Below, piece after piece: positions 34,163 to 43,048 of a stretch of 64,000 nucleotides of DNA (the first letter of the stretch is position 1; each line of letters begins with the position of its first letter). Both the position numbers and the translations under genes were made by a program. The stretch spans positions 7,812,001 to 7,876,000 of the forward strand of contig OZ245717.1 in the NCBI GenBank assembly GCA_965226945.1, given 5' to 3'. This DNA is from SYLG01 sp965226945. GTDB lineage: Bacteria; Planctomycetota; Planctomycetia; Gemmatales; Gemmataceae. Under the pieces are notes generated by a model. The model ran no database searches and was not told the origin of the DNA. It saw only the letters and a list, made by a program, of their open reading frames with translations.

Positions 34163-37100
34163 TCACGGCTGGGCAACCACAGGTAAATCAAGTGGTTTGG
34201 ACGTACTTTCGCGCTCGAAAGATCGAGATTTGCCGTGTTCATCGGTCAGTCGCACTCGAGAGAAAAACGCCTCGGCAGCGCGGTGACCCGGCTCGGCATC
34301 CCACTCCTGAATGGATCCGAAAGTCGCCCAGCCACATTTGCGCCCATCGGCGCTCCAAAATACGGTCATGGTCATGTCTCGTGCCGTTCCCGTTCGGTTT
34401 TCAGGCAACGCCGCATCCGCCCGGTTTTCCGCGGCGAATGTCAAAATCTCTCCTCCGTTCCTCGGTTCCCACAATTTGGTTTCGCCGCTGGCAATGGAGA
34501 TCAGTCTTTTGCCATCGGGGCTCCAGCCCATCGCCTCGATCTTGCGCACATGGCCTTCCCCCTTGCCTTTGAGGATTGCCCCCTCTGCCAGTGCGCAAAA
34601 CCAAATCTCCCCCACTCGTTCCTTGCGCCAACTTGCGGCCGCCAGGGTTTTGCCATCCGGACTAAAAGCCAGAGAAGTCACCTCGTTCAATTCGGGCAGA
34701 AAGGTACGGATACTTCCATCCTTAACCGAGTAGACCCTTGTGCCGTCGGAGACCGCGATTGCCAAAAATTCGCCGTCGGCGCTCCAGGCATAGAGATTCT
34801 GGTGCGGCCATTTCTGCGTGTGCAGCGGCTTGCCCGTGGACGCATCGCGGATTTCGAGTCCGTCGCGAAAGCCAATCGCCAGGCGGTCCGATTGGGGGCT
34901 CCAGTGGTGGCTGCGGAAATCCCCTTCGCCCAGTTCGATTTCTTTTTGGATTTTCGCCTTCGCAATATCCCAAAGGATGATTTTTTTCTCCTTGCCCGCA
35001 CCCGACTGCAGCACGATCGAAAGGAGCGCTCCGCTCGGGCTCCATTCGCAATCGACGAGCTTCGACTTGGGCCAGAGGGCGCCGGTCTCAAGGATCGGAC
35101 CGATCTTATCAGTCCATGGGTCCCAAAAATGAATCGCATCTAAAGAAAAGCCCAGGGCCATGCGGCTGCCGTCAGGCTTGCAGCACCCCGTGCGAATGCC
35201 CACCCCCAGACGTTGGCCCAGAACGGGCGGCTGCACCGGCATCGGTGCCAGCGACTTCGGTTCGGGCGACACGGCCAAGCCGGTGACCGCCGCCCTCATC
35301 TCATTGCGGGCCAAGGGGTTGTCGGGGATCCTTGCCGACTTGAAAGGCTGAGCCCCAATCTTTTCCGGGCTCAAGTCCCAAACCCTGACAGTGCGATCCT
35401 TACTTGCCGATGCCAATCTTCGCTTGCCCGGTTCCCAGGCAAGCGCGTGAATCGTATTCTCGTGCCCGGCCAGCAAGCGAATCGCTTCCTTGCGCGCCAG
35501 GTCGTAGATCCAGATCCGTGTTTCCTCGTTCTTGAGCACCGCGACCAGACCACAGGTCGCATCCAGGGCGAATTGGCTGCCCTCCATTTCCCAAATGGGG
35601 TGCGGACCACTCGCCTTGGACCAGACAAAAATCTTGACTCCATTGCCGGCAAGGATCGTGTTCCCATCCGCGCTCGCCGCCATCTGGGTGAAGGGAAGCA
35701 TCGGGATGCCAGGAGCACTGCCGCGCCACAGTTCCTTACCGATTCGCCCGTCAGAAAGCGCAGTCTCCTGGACGGTTCCCGGTTCGCATTCCCAGACGAT
35801 CCGGTCGCTCTGGAGGTTCCACGAAAATCGCGGCGCCTTATGGGACGGATCCGCCCATTTCTTCGGTGTCAGATGTTGAACTGGTGCCGCGTCGCTGCCG
35901 CGACCGATCACGATCGAGCCATCGGCGCGCCCATAGACGAGGGCCGATCCTTCGGCATTCCAACTCGCGGCGGCCAAGCGCAGGGCGGTATTCTGCTGTG
36001 AAAGCTCCCGGCCCTCCGGCAGGCTCCAAATGGCCACTTTGTCGTTTCCGGTCGTGGCAAGGCGCTTACCGTCGGGCGAGATCGAAAGGCCCGTCACTGG
36101 CCCTGCATGCGCTTTCCATTGCTTGAGCGGCTCATTTTGACGCAAATTCCAAAGTTGGATCTGGCCATTGGCGGTAGCCGAAGCGAGCAAGGTGCCGTCC
36201 TTGCTCCAGGCAACGGCGCTCACACCAGGGAAGGCCCCATGCAGCGCCGCCTGCTCCCGGTTTGTTTCGCGGTTCCACACCTTTAAAGGCACGGGAGGTT
36301 GCGGTTGACCTCCGGCGGCCTCGGAGCTTGCCGAGGCGAGCAGACCGCCGCGAGGGTTCCACTCGAGGAGGTCCGTTCCCTCGCGGTGACCCGTGAAAAC
36401 CTGTTCGGTGCTGCCTGCGAAACCGAATAGATAGTACCACTCCCAACCTCGCGAATCGAGCTCTTCAAAGTTGGTGCGGTGCAGCAAGAGAAACTGAAGC
36501 AGCCGCAAGGTTTTGCCCTGCGAGGCAAAGCCCATCGCGGCACGCATATCGCCGATGTAGATTCGGTGGTTTGCCTCGGCCAACTGCGTCCGGGCGATGT
36601 CGCGCAAGCGAGTGGCGTCGGCCGCGCTTTCCAGTGCCTTTTTACGGTCCCGGTCAGCTTCTTCCCGGGCCTTCGATGCTTCCTTGGCGTGGCTTTCGGC
36701 AAGGCTGGCCCGATCAAACGCGAAGATGGCAAGGGACAGGGCGACCAGGGCGCCGATCACCAGGGAAATGGCAATGCCAGCCGTCAGCGACGCGATCGCG
36801 GGATTGCGCCGGCACCAGAACCAGGCGCGTTCAAGCTGCCCGACCGGCCGGGCTACGACCGGCTCGCCCCGCCGGTAGCGGCGCAAATCGTCAGCCAGTT
36901 CCCCAGCCGATGCATAGCGGTTCTCCGGTTCCTTGCGCAAGCATTTCAGTGCGATCGTTTCGAGATCGACGGGGATCCTAGGATTGGCCTTGGAAGGGGC
37001 GACCGGATCTTGCTTTTGCACCAGCTCCAGCGTCTCAATGACCGTATTTCCCTTGAATGGCGGCTTTCCGGCCAGGCATTCGTAAAGGATCGCTCCCAGC

Positions 37101-37972
37101 GCGTAGATGTCCGCCGACGGCCCTGCTTCGTGCGATTGACCAGAGGCTTGTTCGGGCGCCATGTAGGACGGGGTGCCCATGATCATGCCGGCTTGCGTCT
37201 CGCCGCTGTCGAGGTCAAGTTGGCGCGCCAGGCCAAAGTCGTTGACCTTGGGCGTACCGTCATCCATGAGAAGCACATTGGCCGGCTTGAGGTCACGATG
37301 GATCACATTGCGGTTGTGGGCAAATTGCATGGCCCGCGCCAGGGTCTCGATCAGCTTGGCTGCTTCCGAGGGAACCATCGGCTTGCCGTCGAGCTTGCGA
37401 TCAAGGCTGCCGCCACCTACGAACTCAATGGCGAAATAGGGATGGCCGCCCGACTCCCCCACTTCGTGAATCTGCACGATATTGGGGTGAACCAGGCGAG
37501 CGACGGCCTCCGCCTCGGTGCGAAAGCGGGCCAGTTCGTTCGCTCCGGCATGGCCGCCCGCAAGAATCATTTTGAGCGCGACGGTGCGTTTGAGCGTCTG
37601 GTGGCGGGCCTGATAGACCACCCCCATTCCACCGCGGCCCAGCACCTTCAATATTTCGTAGCCGGGCACGCTCACACTGGCGGGATCGCCGGCCTTGGAA
37701 TCCGACAGCGTCGGCTCTGACGAAGGGGGATGAATACCTTTCGACCCCGAATTGCCGCCGTTTGGCGACGCGGGGGAATTTCCGCCGCCCGAACCCCCGC
37801 TCCACCCCGCGGGCGTGGGAGTGGGCGCGCCAGCGATGCCTGCTTCTCCTGCAAGGCTTGGAGGCATGAAGGCAAGGGTCGTATCTTGCGAGCGGCCCGC
37901 ATCCGCGGCAGTGCTCTCGCTTACCCCCTCGTCAACCAAGGGGTTCCCCTGTTTGTTTTCGCCGGGAGTCAT
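34163..37972 (-). CDS. Transmembrane Ser/Thr protein kinase with WD40-like sensor domain
   Basis: 1269 residues from the ATG at 37972 (AAGGGA 10-11 bases upstream; the frame opens to 38038 without a ribosome site). A Gly/Ser/Pro-rich N-terminus (~1-100) precedes a Hanks-type kinase: Gly loop GRGGMGV (112-118), Lys134, HRDLKPAN (225-232), DFGLARQ (245-251) and GTPSYMAPEQA. One transmembrane helix follows (~391-419), then a coiled coil (~425-470) and the conserved planctomycete RGWEWYYLFGF junction. The remaining ~750 residues contain WD40-like propeller repeats (GPVTGLSISPDGKRLAT, IHALAWEPGKRRLASASKD). All catalytic residues are intact. Its targets are unknown; there is no adjacent phosphatase. 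Confidence 0.93.
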   Translation of the reverse strand: MTPGENKQGNPLVDEGVSESTAADAGRSQDTTLAFMPPSLAGEAGIAGAPTPTPAGWSGGSGGGNSPASPNGGNSGSKGIHPPSSEPTLSDSKAGDPASVSVPGYEILKVLGRGGMGVVYQARHQTLKRTVALKMILAGGHAGANELARFRTEAEAVARLVHPNIVQIHEVGESGGHPYFAIEFVGGGSLDRKLDGKPMVPSEAAKLIETLARAMQFAHNRNVIHRDLKPANVLLMDDGTPKVNDFGLARQLDLDSGETQAGMIMGTPSYMAPEQASGQSHEAGPSADIYALGAILYECLAGKPPFKGNTVIETLELVQKQDPVAPSKANPRIPVDLETIALKCLRKEPENRYASAGELADDLRRYRRGEPVVARPVGQLERAWFWCRRNPAIASLTAGIAISLVIGALVALSLAIFAFDRASLAESHAKEASKAREEADRDRKKALESAADATRLRDIARTQLAEANHRIYIGDMRAAMGFASQGKTLRLLQFLLLHRTNFEELDSRGWEWYYLFGFAGSTEQVFTGHREGTDLLEWNPRGGLLASASSEAAGGQPQPPVPLKVWNRETNREQAALHGAFPGVSAVAWSKDGTLLASATANGQIQLWNLRQNEPLKQWKAHAGPVTGLSISPDGKRLATTGNDKVAIWSLPEGRELSQQNTALRLAAASWNAEGSALVYGRADGSIVIGRGSDAAPVQHLTPKKWADPSHKAPRFSWNLQSDRIVWECEPGTVQETALSDGRIGKELWRGSAPGIPMLPFTQMAASADGNTILAGNGVKIFVWSKASGPHPIWEMEGSQFALDATCGLVAVLKNEETRIWIYDLARKEAIRLLAGHENTIHALAWEPGKRRLASASKDRTVRVWDLSPEKIGAQPFKSARIPDNPLARNEMRAAVTGLAVSPEPKSLAPMPVQPPVLGQRLGVGIRTGCCKPDGSRMALGFSLDAIHFWDPWTDKIGPILETGALWPKSKLVDCEWSPSGALLSIVLQSGAGKEKKIILWDIAKAKIQKEIELGEGDFRSHHWSPQSDRLAIGFRDGLEIRDASTGKPLHTQKWPHQNLYAWSADGEFLAIAVSDGTRVYSVKDGSIRTFLPELNEVTSLAFSPDGKTLAAASWRKERVGEIWFCALAEGAILKGKGEGHVRKIEAMGWSPDGKRLISIASGETKLWEPRNGGEILTFAAENRADAALPENRTGTARDMTMTVFWSADGRKCGWATFGSIQEWDAEPGHRAAEAFFSRVRLTDEHGKSRSFERESTSKPLDLPVVAQP

Positions 37973-38364
37973 GAACACTGTGTTCCCTTGAGCCTTCGTG
38001 CCGGGCAACAGGAAGGTTGCACCTCGGTGAAGAAGCATTCAGCAAAAAAAAGGCCAATGCGAAGGCCAGGGCGAAGTCTCCAGAAATCCACCCGATCAAT
38101 CGCATTCATTCCCGCAAATAAAACCAAAGCTTCCTGCCGAAATTACCAAAACCGTTAGAAAACGGCCACGAAGTGCCCGACTTCACCTGCGGTCTGGATC
38201 ACCCTGACTCGTTGGACATGCCAGCGCTCATTGCGCTTCCCCTGGCAATGACTGCCCATGAGGGAGTTTAGGCGAGGAGTCTCAGTCTTCCCTCAAGGAA
38301 AACGCCACCGAAGGACAAGTTGTTTGCCGGAAGTCGAAGTTAGGGGGTTTCTTTGGCGCAGGGG
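37973..38364. other. Upstream region of the kinase gene, nothing identified
   Basis: About 390 bp between the kinase start and the repeat block. It should hold the kinase promoter on the minus strand, but I found no convincing -35/-10 pair, gene or RNA. Confidence 0.45.
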
Positions 38365-38408
38365 CAAAACAATCACAAAATAATTACAAGACAATTGCAA
38401 AGCAAATT
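38365..38408. repeat. Four degenerate 11-bp tandem repeats
   Basis: CAAAACAATCA, CAAAATAATTA, CAAGACAATTG and CAAAGCAAATT follow one another without gaps. They run directly into a perfect 17-bp hairpin. The AT-rich 11-bp period (one helical turn) suggests bent DNA or a protein-binding array rather than coding sequence. Confidence 0.6.
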
Positions 38409-38443
38409 GGGCCGCTCATTGCAGAAAATGAGCGGCCCAATTT
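38404..38443 (-). terminator. Perfect 17-bp hairpin, probable terminator of the aminotransferase gene
   Basis: AAATTGGGCCGCTCATT (38404-38420) pairs fully with AATGAGCGGCCCAATTT (38427-38443) around a 6-base loop. It lies about 100 bp after the aminotransferase stop on the minus strand. The following T tract is short, so it may also stabilise transcript ends. Confidence 0.65.
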
Positions 38444-38539
38444 CTCTCGGTTTTGGTTTTCGCTTTTTTTTTGGGACCTGCAGGCCGGTGGCCCGCTGCT
38501 TCAAGAACCTCCCAAGGCGTCAGCAGGTCAAACGATGGT

Positions 38540-39778
38540 TCAAGATCCCGTTTCGCCGAGCGTTTCGGATTTGAGGCAGCGGTCGATCTGGCGCACCGCC
38601 TGGCGCAACCGCTGTTCGTTTTCGACCAGGGCCAATCTCAAATAACCCTCGCCGACTTCGCCGAAACCGCCGCCAGGGCTAACCGCCACTTCGGCTTCTT
38701 CAAGTAACTTCATAGCGAAGTCGATCGAACCCATTTTCTTCTGCCATTCCTCGGGGTATTTGGCCCAGACAAACATCGTCGCCTTGGGAGATTGCGCTTC
38801 CCAACCGATGCGAGTGAGGCCATCGACGAGTACATCTCGGCGCGACTGGTATTCGAGCGCCTGCTTGGTGACGAAATCTTCGCAATCGCGCAGCGCAATG
38901 ATGCCGGCAATCTGGATCGCGGCGAAGATGCCGTAATCGTAGTAACCCTTGATCGTCGCCAGGGCGCGAATCATTTCCGAGTTGCCGGCGCAGAAACCAA
39001 GGCGCCAGCCGGCCATGCTATATCCCTTGCTCATGGTCGTCGTTTCGACGCCCACATCCTTGGCGCCGGGCACGCTCAGGAAGCTGGGGGCCTGGTAGCC
39101 ATCGAAGCAAACATCGCCGTAGGCGAAGTCGTGCACGACCATGAAACCATGCCTTTTGGCAAGCTTGACGACATCGACAAAAAAGTCTTTCTCCACGACG
39201 GTTGTCGTGGGGTTGTGCGGGTAGTTGATGATGAGCACCTTGGGCTTGGGATAAAGGTGCTCGGCCATGTGAGAGATGTTCGAAAGAAAGAGATCCGGCT
39301 TGGTGCAGTCCAGGCTGATCACATTGCCCGAGGCGAGCATCACCGAATAGACGTGAATGGGAAAGCTGGGCGCCGGCACGATGGCCGTGTCGCCAGGCCC
39401 CATCAGCGCCAAACACATGTGGCTGAAGACTTCCTTGGAGCCCAGGCCGGCGATGATTTCGGTATCGCAGTCGAGTTTCACCCCGTGGCGCCGTTCGTAG
39501 CGCAGGCCCACTTCGCGGCGCAAATTCCGCAGACCGTTGGCCACGGAGTAGCCGTGGTTACGCTCGTCTTTCGCCGATTCCACCAGCTTCTCGACCACCT
39601 GGGGCGGGGGAACATCGCTGGGGTTGCCCATCCCCAAGTCGATCACATCCATCCCGGCACGGCGCTTCTGGTACTTGAGGGCGTTGATTTTCCCGAAGAG
39701 ATAAGGGGGCAAGCGTTTGACGCGATCCGCCACCTGAATCCGGAAGGGGTTTTGCGGTGTATTTGGCTCGTTTTGCAT
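38540..39778 (-). CDS. Class I/II aminotransferase, AlaC-like
   Basis: 412 residues from the ATG at 39778; the frame reaches a TTG at 39820, which is less likely. PLP-enzyme features are complete: GMGNPSDVPPP near the N-terminus, NYPHNPTTTVVEKDFF, HDFAYGDVCFDGY carrying the cofactor Asp and Tyr, the lysine in TTTMSKGYSMAGWRLGF, and the C-terminal Arg region GEGYLRLALVEN. This pattern matches the AlaC/YfdZ branch (glutamate-pyruvate transaminase) and related LL-diaminopimelate aminotransferases, so the role is alanine or lysine-precursor synthesis. No signal peptide; cytoplasmic. Divergent from the ACT-domain gene, an amino-acid sensing neighbour. Confidence 0.9.
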   Translation of the reverse strand: MQNEPNTPQNPFRIQVADRVKRLPPYLFGKINALKYQKRRAGMDVIDLGMGNPSDVPPPQVVEKLVESAKDERNHGYSVANGLRNLRREVGLRYERRHGVKLDCDTEIIAGLGSKEVFSHMCLALMGPGDTAIVPAPSFPIHVYSVMLASGNVISLDCTKPDLFLSNISHMAEHLYPKPKVLIINYPHNPTTTVVEKDFFVDVVKLAKRHGFMVVHDFAYGDVCFDGYQAPSFLSVPGAKDVGVETTTMSKGYSMAGWRLGFCAGNSEMIRALATIKGYYDYGIFAAIQIAGIIALRDCEDFVTKQALEYQSRRDVLVDGLTRIGWEAQSPKATMFVWAKYPEEWQKKMGSIDFAMKLLEEAEVAVSPGGGFGEVGEGYLRLALVENEQRLRQAVRQIDRCLKSETLGETGS

Positions 39779-40147
39779 GAGAGGGAAACCGTGTGATTCC
39801 AGGCGCCTGATTCGTTTCAATCGGCAAGGTTTTGCACCTTACCCCATCCTACTCGTTCCTTTTTTTCGGCGCGAGAGCGAACCCGGCTGAAATGGGAATC
39901 GGAAAACCTCCTGTCCTCCGGTCATTTCCAAGCGGCGGGAACCGATTCTCCTTGCCAAGGAGATCCGAGCCGATCGGCAAGAAAGGAGGGGAAAAGTTCA
40001 CGTCTTATTCACCTGAAGTCACGCGGCATTTCCGGTGGGATTCGAATTCTTGCAAAAGTCGATCGTGCCTGGCGCGTCCCTTTTGGAACAGGCTGGGGCT
40101 GCAATTTCTCGGCATTTTCGCATAATCACCCCTAACGGAGGGATGTC
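39779..40147. other. Divergent intergenic region, one small hairpin
   Basis: About 370 bp between the aminotransferase (minus) and the ACT-domain gene (plus). A small inverted repeat TCTCCTT-GCC-AAGGAGA lies at 39947-39963. No gene is supported; promoters for both neighbours are expected but not identified. Confidence 0.45.
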
Positions 40148-40657
40148 ATGGCGACCCGCGGGGGCGATTCGAACACCGGTTTCATCGCGGAAACCGAAAA
40201 CGACAACGAATGGCCCAGCGTGCGCCAATTCAATGTGTTTTTGGCCAATCGCGTCGGCGGCCTTCTTAGCGTCGTCAGGCGCTTTGAAATCTCCGATGTG
40301 CGCATCGTCTCGCTCACCGTGATCGATTCGGCCGATTGTGCCATCATCCGCATGGTTTTAAGCGATCCGGAACGAGCTCGCGAAATCTTCGCCCAAGCCC
40401 ACCTGCCGATCACCGAAAGCGATTTGTTAGTGGTCCGGCTGCCCGATAACGATCAGCCGCTTCTGGCAATCTTCAAACAGCTCCTGCAAGCCGAAGTGAA
40501 TATCAACTACGCCTACCCGCTGATGATCGGCCCTAAGGGGAACGCCGCGCTGGCTTTGCATGTCGAAGACATCGAGTCGGCCGCCAAAACCCTTCACCGC
40601 GGCGGCTTCCAGTTGTACACCGAAAACGACCTGGAAAGCGGCGATTTCCTCGCCTGA
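40148..40657 (+). CDS. Tandem ACT-domain protein
   Basis: 169 residues. GGAGGG sits 5-6 bases before the ATG. Two ACT-type ligand-binding modules are visible: the first starts SVRQFNVFLANRVGGLLSVVRRFE (given here as its N-terminal strand and Gly turn), the second QPLLAIFKQLLQAEVNINYA. ACT domains bind amino acids and regulate metabolic enzymes. No catalytic domain is attached, so it is a stand-alone regulator, resembling the small subunit of acetolactate synthase in size and order but not clearly one. The adjacent divergent aminotransferase suggests amino-acid-linked control. The stop is followed by a T-rich stretch before a convergent gene. Confidence 0.82.
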   Translation: MATRGGDSNTGFIAETENDNEWPSVRQFNVFLANRVGGLLSVVRRFEISDVRIVSLTVIDSADCAIIRMVLSDPERAREIFAQAHLPITESDLLVVRLPDNDQPLLAIFKQLLQAEVNINYAYPLMIGPKGNAALALHVEDIESAAKTLHRGGFQLYTENDLESGDFLA

Positions 40658-40805
40658 TTTTTTTATCCTCTTTGTATTTTCCTCGTGTTTTTCTGGTTTT
40701 TTTTTGATTGCATTCGTTCGAGACCTCGCCGTACGCCTCATTCGCGGGCGGTCTTTGGTACTTTGTGGGTGCGCGAAGAGAAGGTGCCCATCCGCGAAGT
40801 TTGCG

Positions 40806-41660
40806 TCAAGAACCCCGCCCCAGCCATTCAATTTCCCAGCGAAATAGCCCCTCCACGATGCGCGCTGAAGAAAGGCGCGATGCTGGCAACTCCTCGGTCC
40901 ACTGATCCATCCAGCCCCAAAAGCCGGCGGGAGCCGCATCGGTGGCTTTTTCCGCGGCGGATGCCCTGCTGCTAGCTGCCGAGGCTCCGCCGGGTTGAGG
41001 AGCGCCTTTCATGTTGGAGGGCGCGCCTTCTCGGCGCGAGGACGGCGATCCCAGCCAGCGGTAGGCGGTTTTCCCCAGCGCATACCAATCGGCGCTGGGG
41101 TGCCAGGCGTAGCCGGCCTTGCGGGCCTCAGGCGCCAGGAATTCGGGCGAGTGAATGGCCGCCTGTTCGGCAATTTCCCCGATGCGCCGGGCCAGGCCAA
41201 AATCGATCAATTTGATACCCTCAAGCGACCAGAACAGGTTCTCCGGTCGAATGTCGCCGTGCACCCAGCCGCACCGGTGCACGGCTTGAAGCTTCTCCGC
41301 CGATTCCCGCAATACCCCGAGGACCTGGGAGGGAAGGTAGTCTTGCGGCCGTGAGGCATGGACGGTGCCTTTGACCCAGGGGAAAACCAGGAACGGCTGC
41401 TCCTGGCGGCTGGCGTCATGGATCGGTTTGACAAGACCGTCGTGGGTCAACTCGCGCAACGCTTCCGCTTCGCGAACGAGCGCCAGGATTTCTGGGCCCA
41501 ATCCTTCATGAGCGCAGCCTTTCCAAAACACCGTGGCCGAGGAATCGGGGGGCAATGCCTTCCAGGCTTCCACACCGAGCGATTCACCCAGGAGCTCGAT
41601 TCCCAGATAGCCGCCCGGTAAGGGGGCCGTTCCCGTTCGCAGCGACAAAAGACCACCCAC
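40806..41660 (-). CDS. Divergent protein-kinase-like protein
   Basis: 284 residues from a GTG at 41660, preceded by AAGG 6 bases upstream. The kinase fold is recognisable from WVHGDIRPENLFWSLEGIKL (catalytic loop), IDFGLARRIG (metal-binding Asp) and SPEFLAPEARKAGYAW (activation segment and APE). The loop reads HGD instead of HRD, and the N-terminal Gly loop is degenerate (ELLGESLGVEAWKAL). An Ala/Ser-rich linker (~215-245) precedes the end. Catalysis is possible because the key Asp residues remain, but ATP-loop loss makes a pseudokinase or antibiotic-kinase-like activity equally possible. Cytoplasmic, with no transmembrane helix. Confidence 0.75.
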   Translation of the reverse strand: MGGLLSLRTGTAPLPGGYLGIELLGESLGVEAWKALPPDSSATVFWKGCAHEGLGPEILALVREAEALRELTHDGLVKPIHDASRQEQPFLVFPWVKGTVHASRPQDYLPSQVLGVLRESAEKLQAVHRCGWVHGDIRPENLFWSLEGIKLIDFGLARRIGEIAEQAAIHSPEFLAPEARKAGYAWHPSADWYALGKTAYRWLGSPSSRREGAPSNMKGAPQPGGASAASSRASAAEKATDAAPAGFWGWMDQWTEELPASRLSSARIVEGLFRWEIEWLGRGS

Positions 41661-41794
41661 GCTTTGCCTTGAATTTCAAAAAATAGGGAAAACCGAAAAA
41701 GCCAGGAAAAGCTAAGAAGCAAATGGAGACCATTCCGCGCCCCCCCGCGCCCTAGGCTATTCCAGACCGGCCCGCCAAGGCCAGAGAGGACCTC

Positions 41795-43048
41795 GTGAAA
41801 CACCCTCCCGTTTCCGATCCGGTTGTCGTCTGTGCCGCAACGCTGGATACCAAGGGACACGAAGCTGCCTATCTTTGCCAGCTTCTAAAAGGTTGGGGCA
41901 TTGCCGCCATTCTGGTCGACCTCAGCACGCAAAATCCGCCGCAGGTCGCGCCCGATGTCGCCGCCGAAACGGTTTTGAGCGCCCTGCAAAACAGTTCCCT
42001 CAAGGAAGTGAATGACCTGCCGCGCGGCGAGGCGGTCGCCAAAATGGCCCAGGCATTTCAGGCATTCCTTGCCGATTTGCATCGTGGCGGAAAGCTCCTT
42101 GGTGTGATTGGGATCGGTGGCAGTGGCGGCACCTCGCTCGTTTCGGGGGCCATGCGCGCCTTGCCGATCGGCCTGCCCAAGGTGCTCGTCTCGACTCTGG
42201 CCAGCGGCAACACCGTGCCGATCATCGGCACGAGCGATATTCTGCTCCTTTATCCGGTGGTCGATGTCGCCGGCCTCAACCGGGTTTCCCGAATCATTTT
42301 TCAAAGAGCCGCCGCCGCCATGGCCGGGATGGTAAGCCATGTGCCAAAAGAAGCCTCTGAGTCCAAGCGAACCGTCGGCCTAACGATGTTTGGGGTGACG
42401 ACCCCCTGCGTCGAAGCCGTCCGTAAGACGCTTGAAGCCAAGGGGTTTGAATGCCTGGTCTTTCACGCGACCGGCACCGGCGGCAGGGCCATGGAGACGC
42501 TCGTTTCTTCCGGCCTGATCGACGCGGTGCTCGACATCACCACCACCGAAGTCGCCGACGAAATCGCGGGCGGCATCTTTCCTTCGGGGCCGGACCGGAT
42601 GGACGCGATTCTTGCCAAGAAAATCCCCTACCTCGTCAGCGCCGGCGCCATGGACATGGTCAATTTCGGGGCGATTGAGACGGTGCCGGAGAAATACCGG
42701 CAGCGCAAACTCCACCGTCACAACAGTCTCATCACCCTCATGCGGACCACGCCGGAAGAAAATCGGCTGGCAGGGGCCTGGATCGGCCGCAAACTGGCCA
42801 AGTCGCCTGGCAACTGGCAGGTTTTATTGCCCGAAAAAGGGGTCTCGGCGCTCGATGCGCCCGGCAAGCCCTTTGAAGATCCAGCAGCCAATGAAGCTTT
42901 TTTTGGCGCGCTCGAAAAAGAGTTGTCCCGCTGGCCGGAAAAGGTCAAAAGGGTTCCCCTGCATGTCAATGAGCCGGCATTTGCCGCGGAAATCGTCAGC
43001 CAACTGGAAGAACTCATGCAACAAAAAGACCAGGGAGCAAAGAAATGA
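41795..43048 (+). CDS. Tm-1-like ATP-binding domain protein (UPF0261)
   Basis: 417 residues from a GTG at 41795, with GAGAGGA four bases upstream. Signature segments are AATLDTKGHEAAYLCQLL at the N-terminus, GIGGSGGTSLVSGAMRALPIGLPK (nucleotide-binding Gly cluster, near 105-125), STLASGNTVPIIGTSDI, and the second-half motif GVTTPCVEAVRKTLEAKG. The family is named after the plant antiviral protein Tm-1, whose N-terminal domain it matches. In bacteria its reaction is unknown. The stop overlaps the ATG of the TIM-barrel gene (ATGA), and the same two modules are fused in Tm-1, so the products very probably act together. Confidence 0.88.
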   Translation: MKHPPVSDPVVVCAATLDTKGHEAAYLCQLLKGWGIAAILVDLSTQNPPQVAPDVAAETVLSALQNSSLKEVNDLPRGEAVAKMAQAFQAFLADLHRGGKLLGVIGIGGSGGTSLVSGAMRALPIGLPKVLVSTLASGNTVPIIGTSDILLLYPVVDVAGLNRVSRIIFQRAAAAMAGMVSHVPKEASESKRTVGLTMFGVTTPCVEAVRKTLEAKGFECLVFHATGTGGRAMETLVSSGLIDAVLDITTTEVADEIAGGIFPSGPDRMDAILAKKIPYLVSAGAMDMVNFGAIETVPEKYRQRKLHRHNSLITLMRTTPEENRLAGAWIGRKLAKSPGNWQVLLPEKGVSALDAPGKPFEDPAANEAFFGALEKELSRWPEKVKRVPLHVNEPAFAAEIVSQLEELMQQKDQGAKK

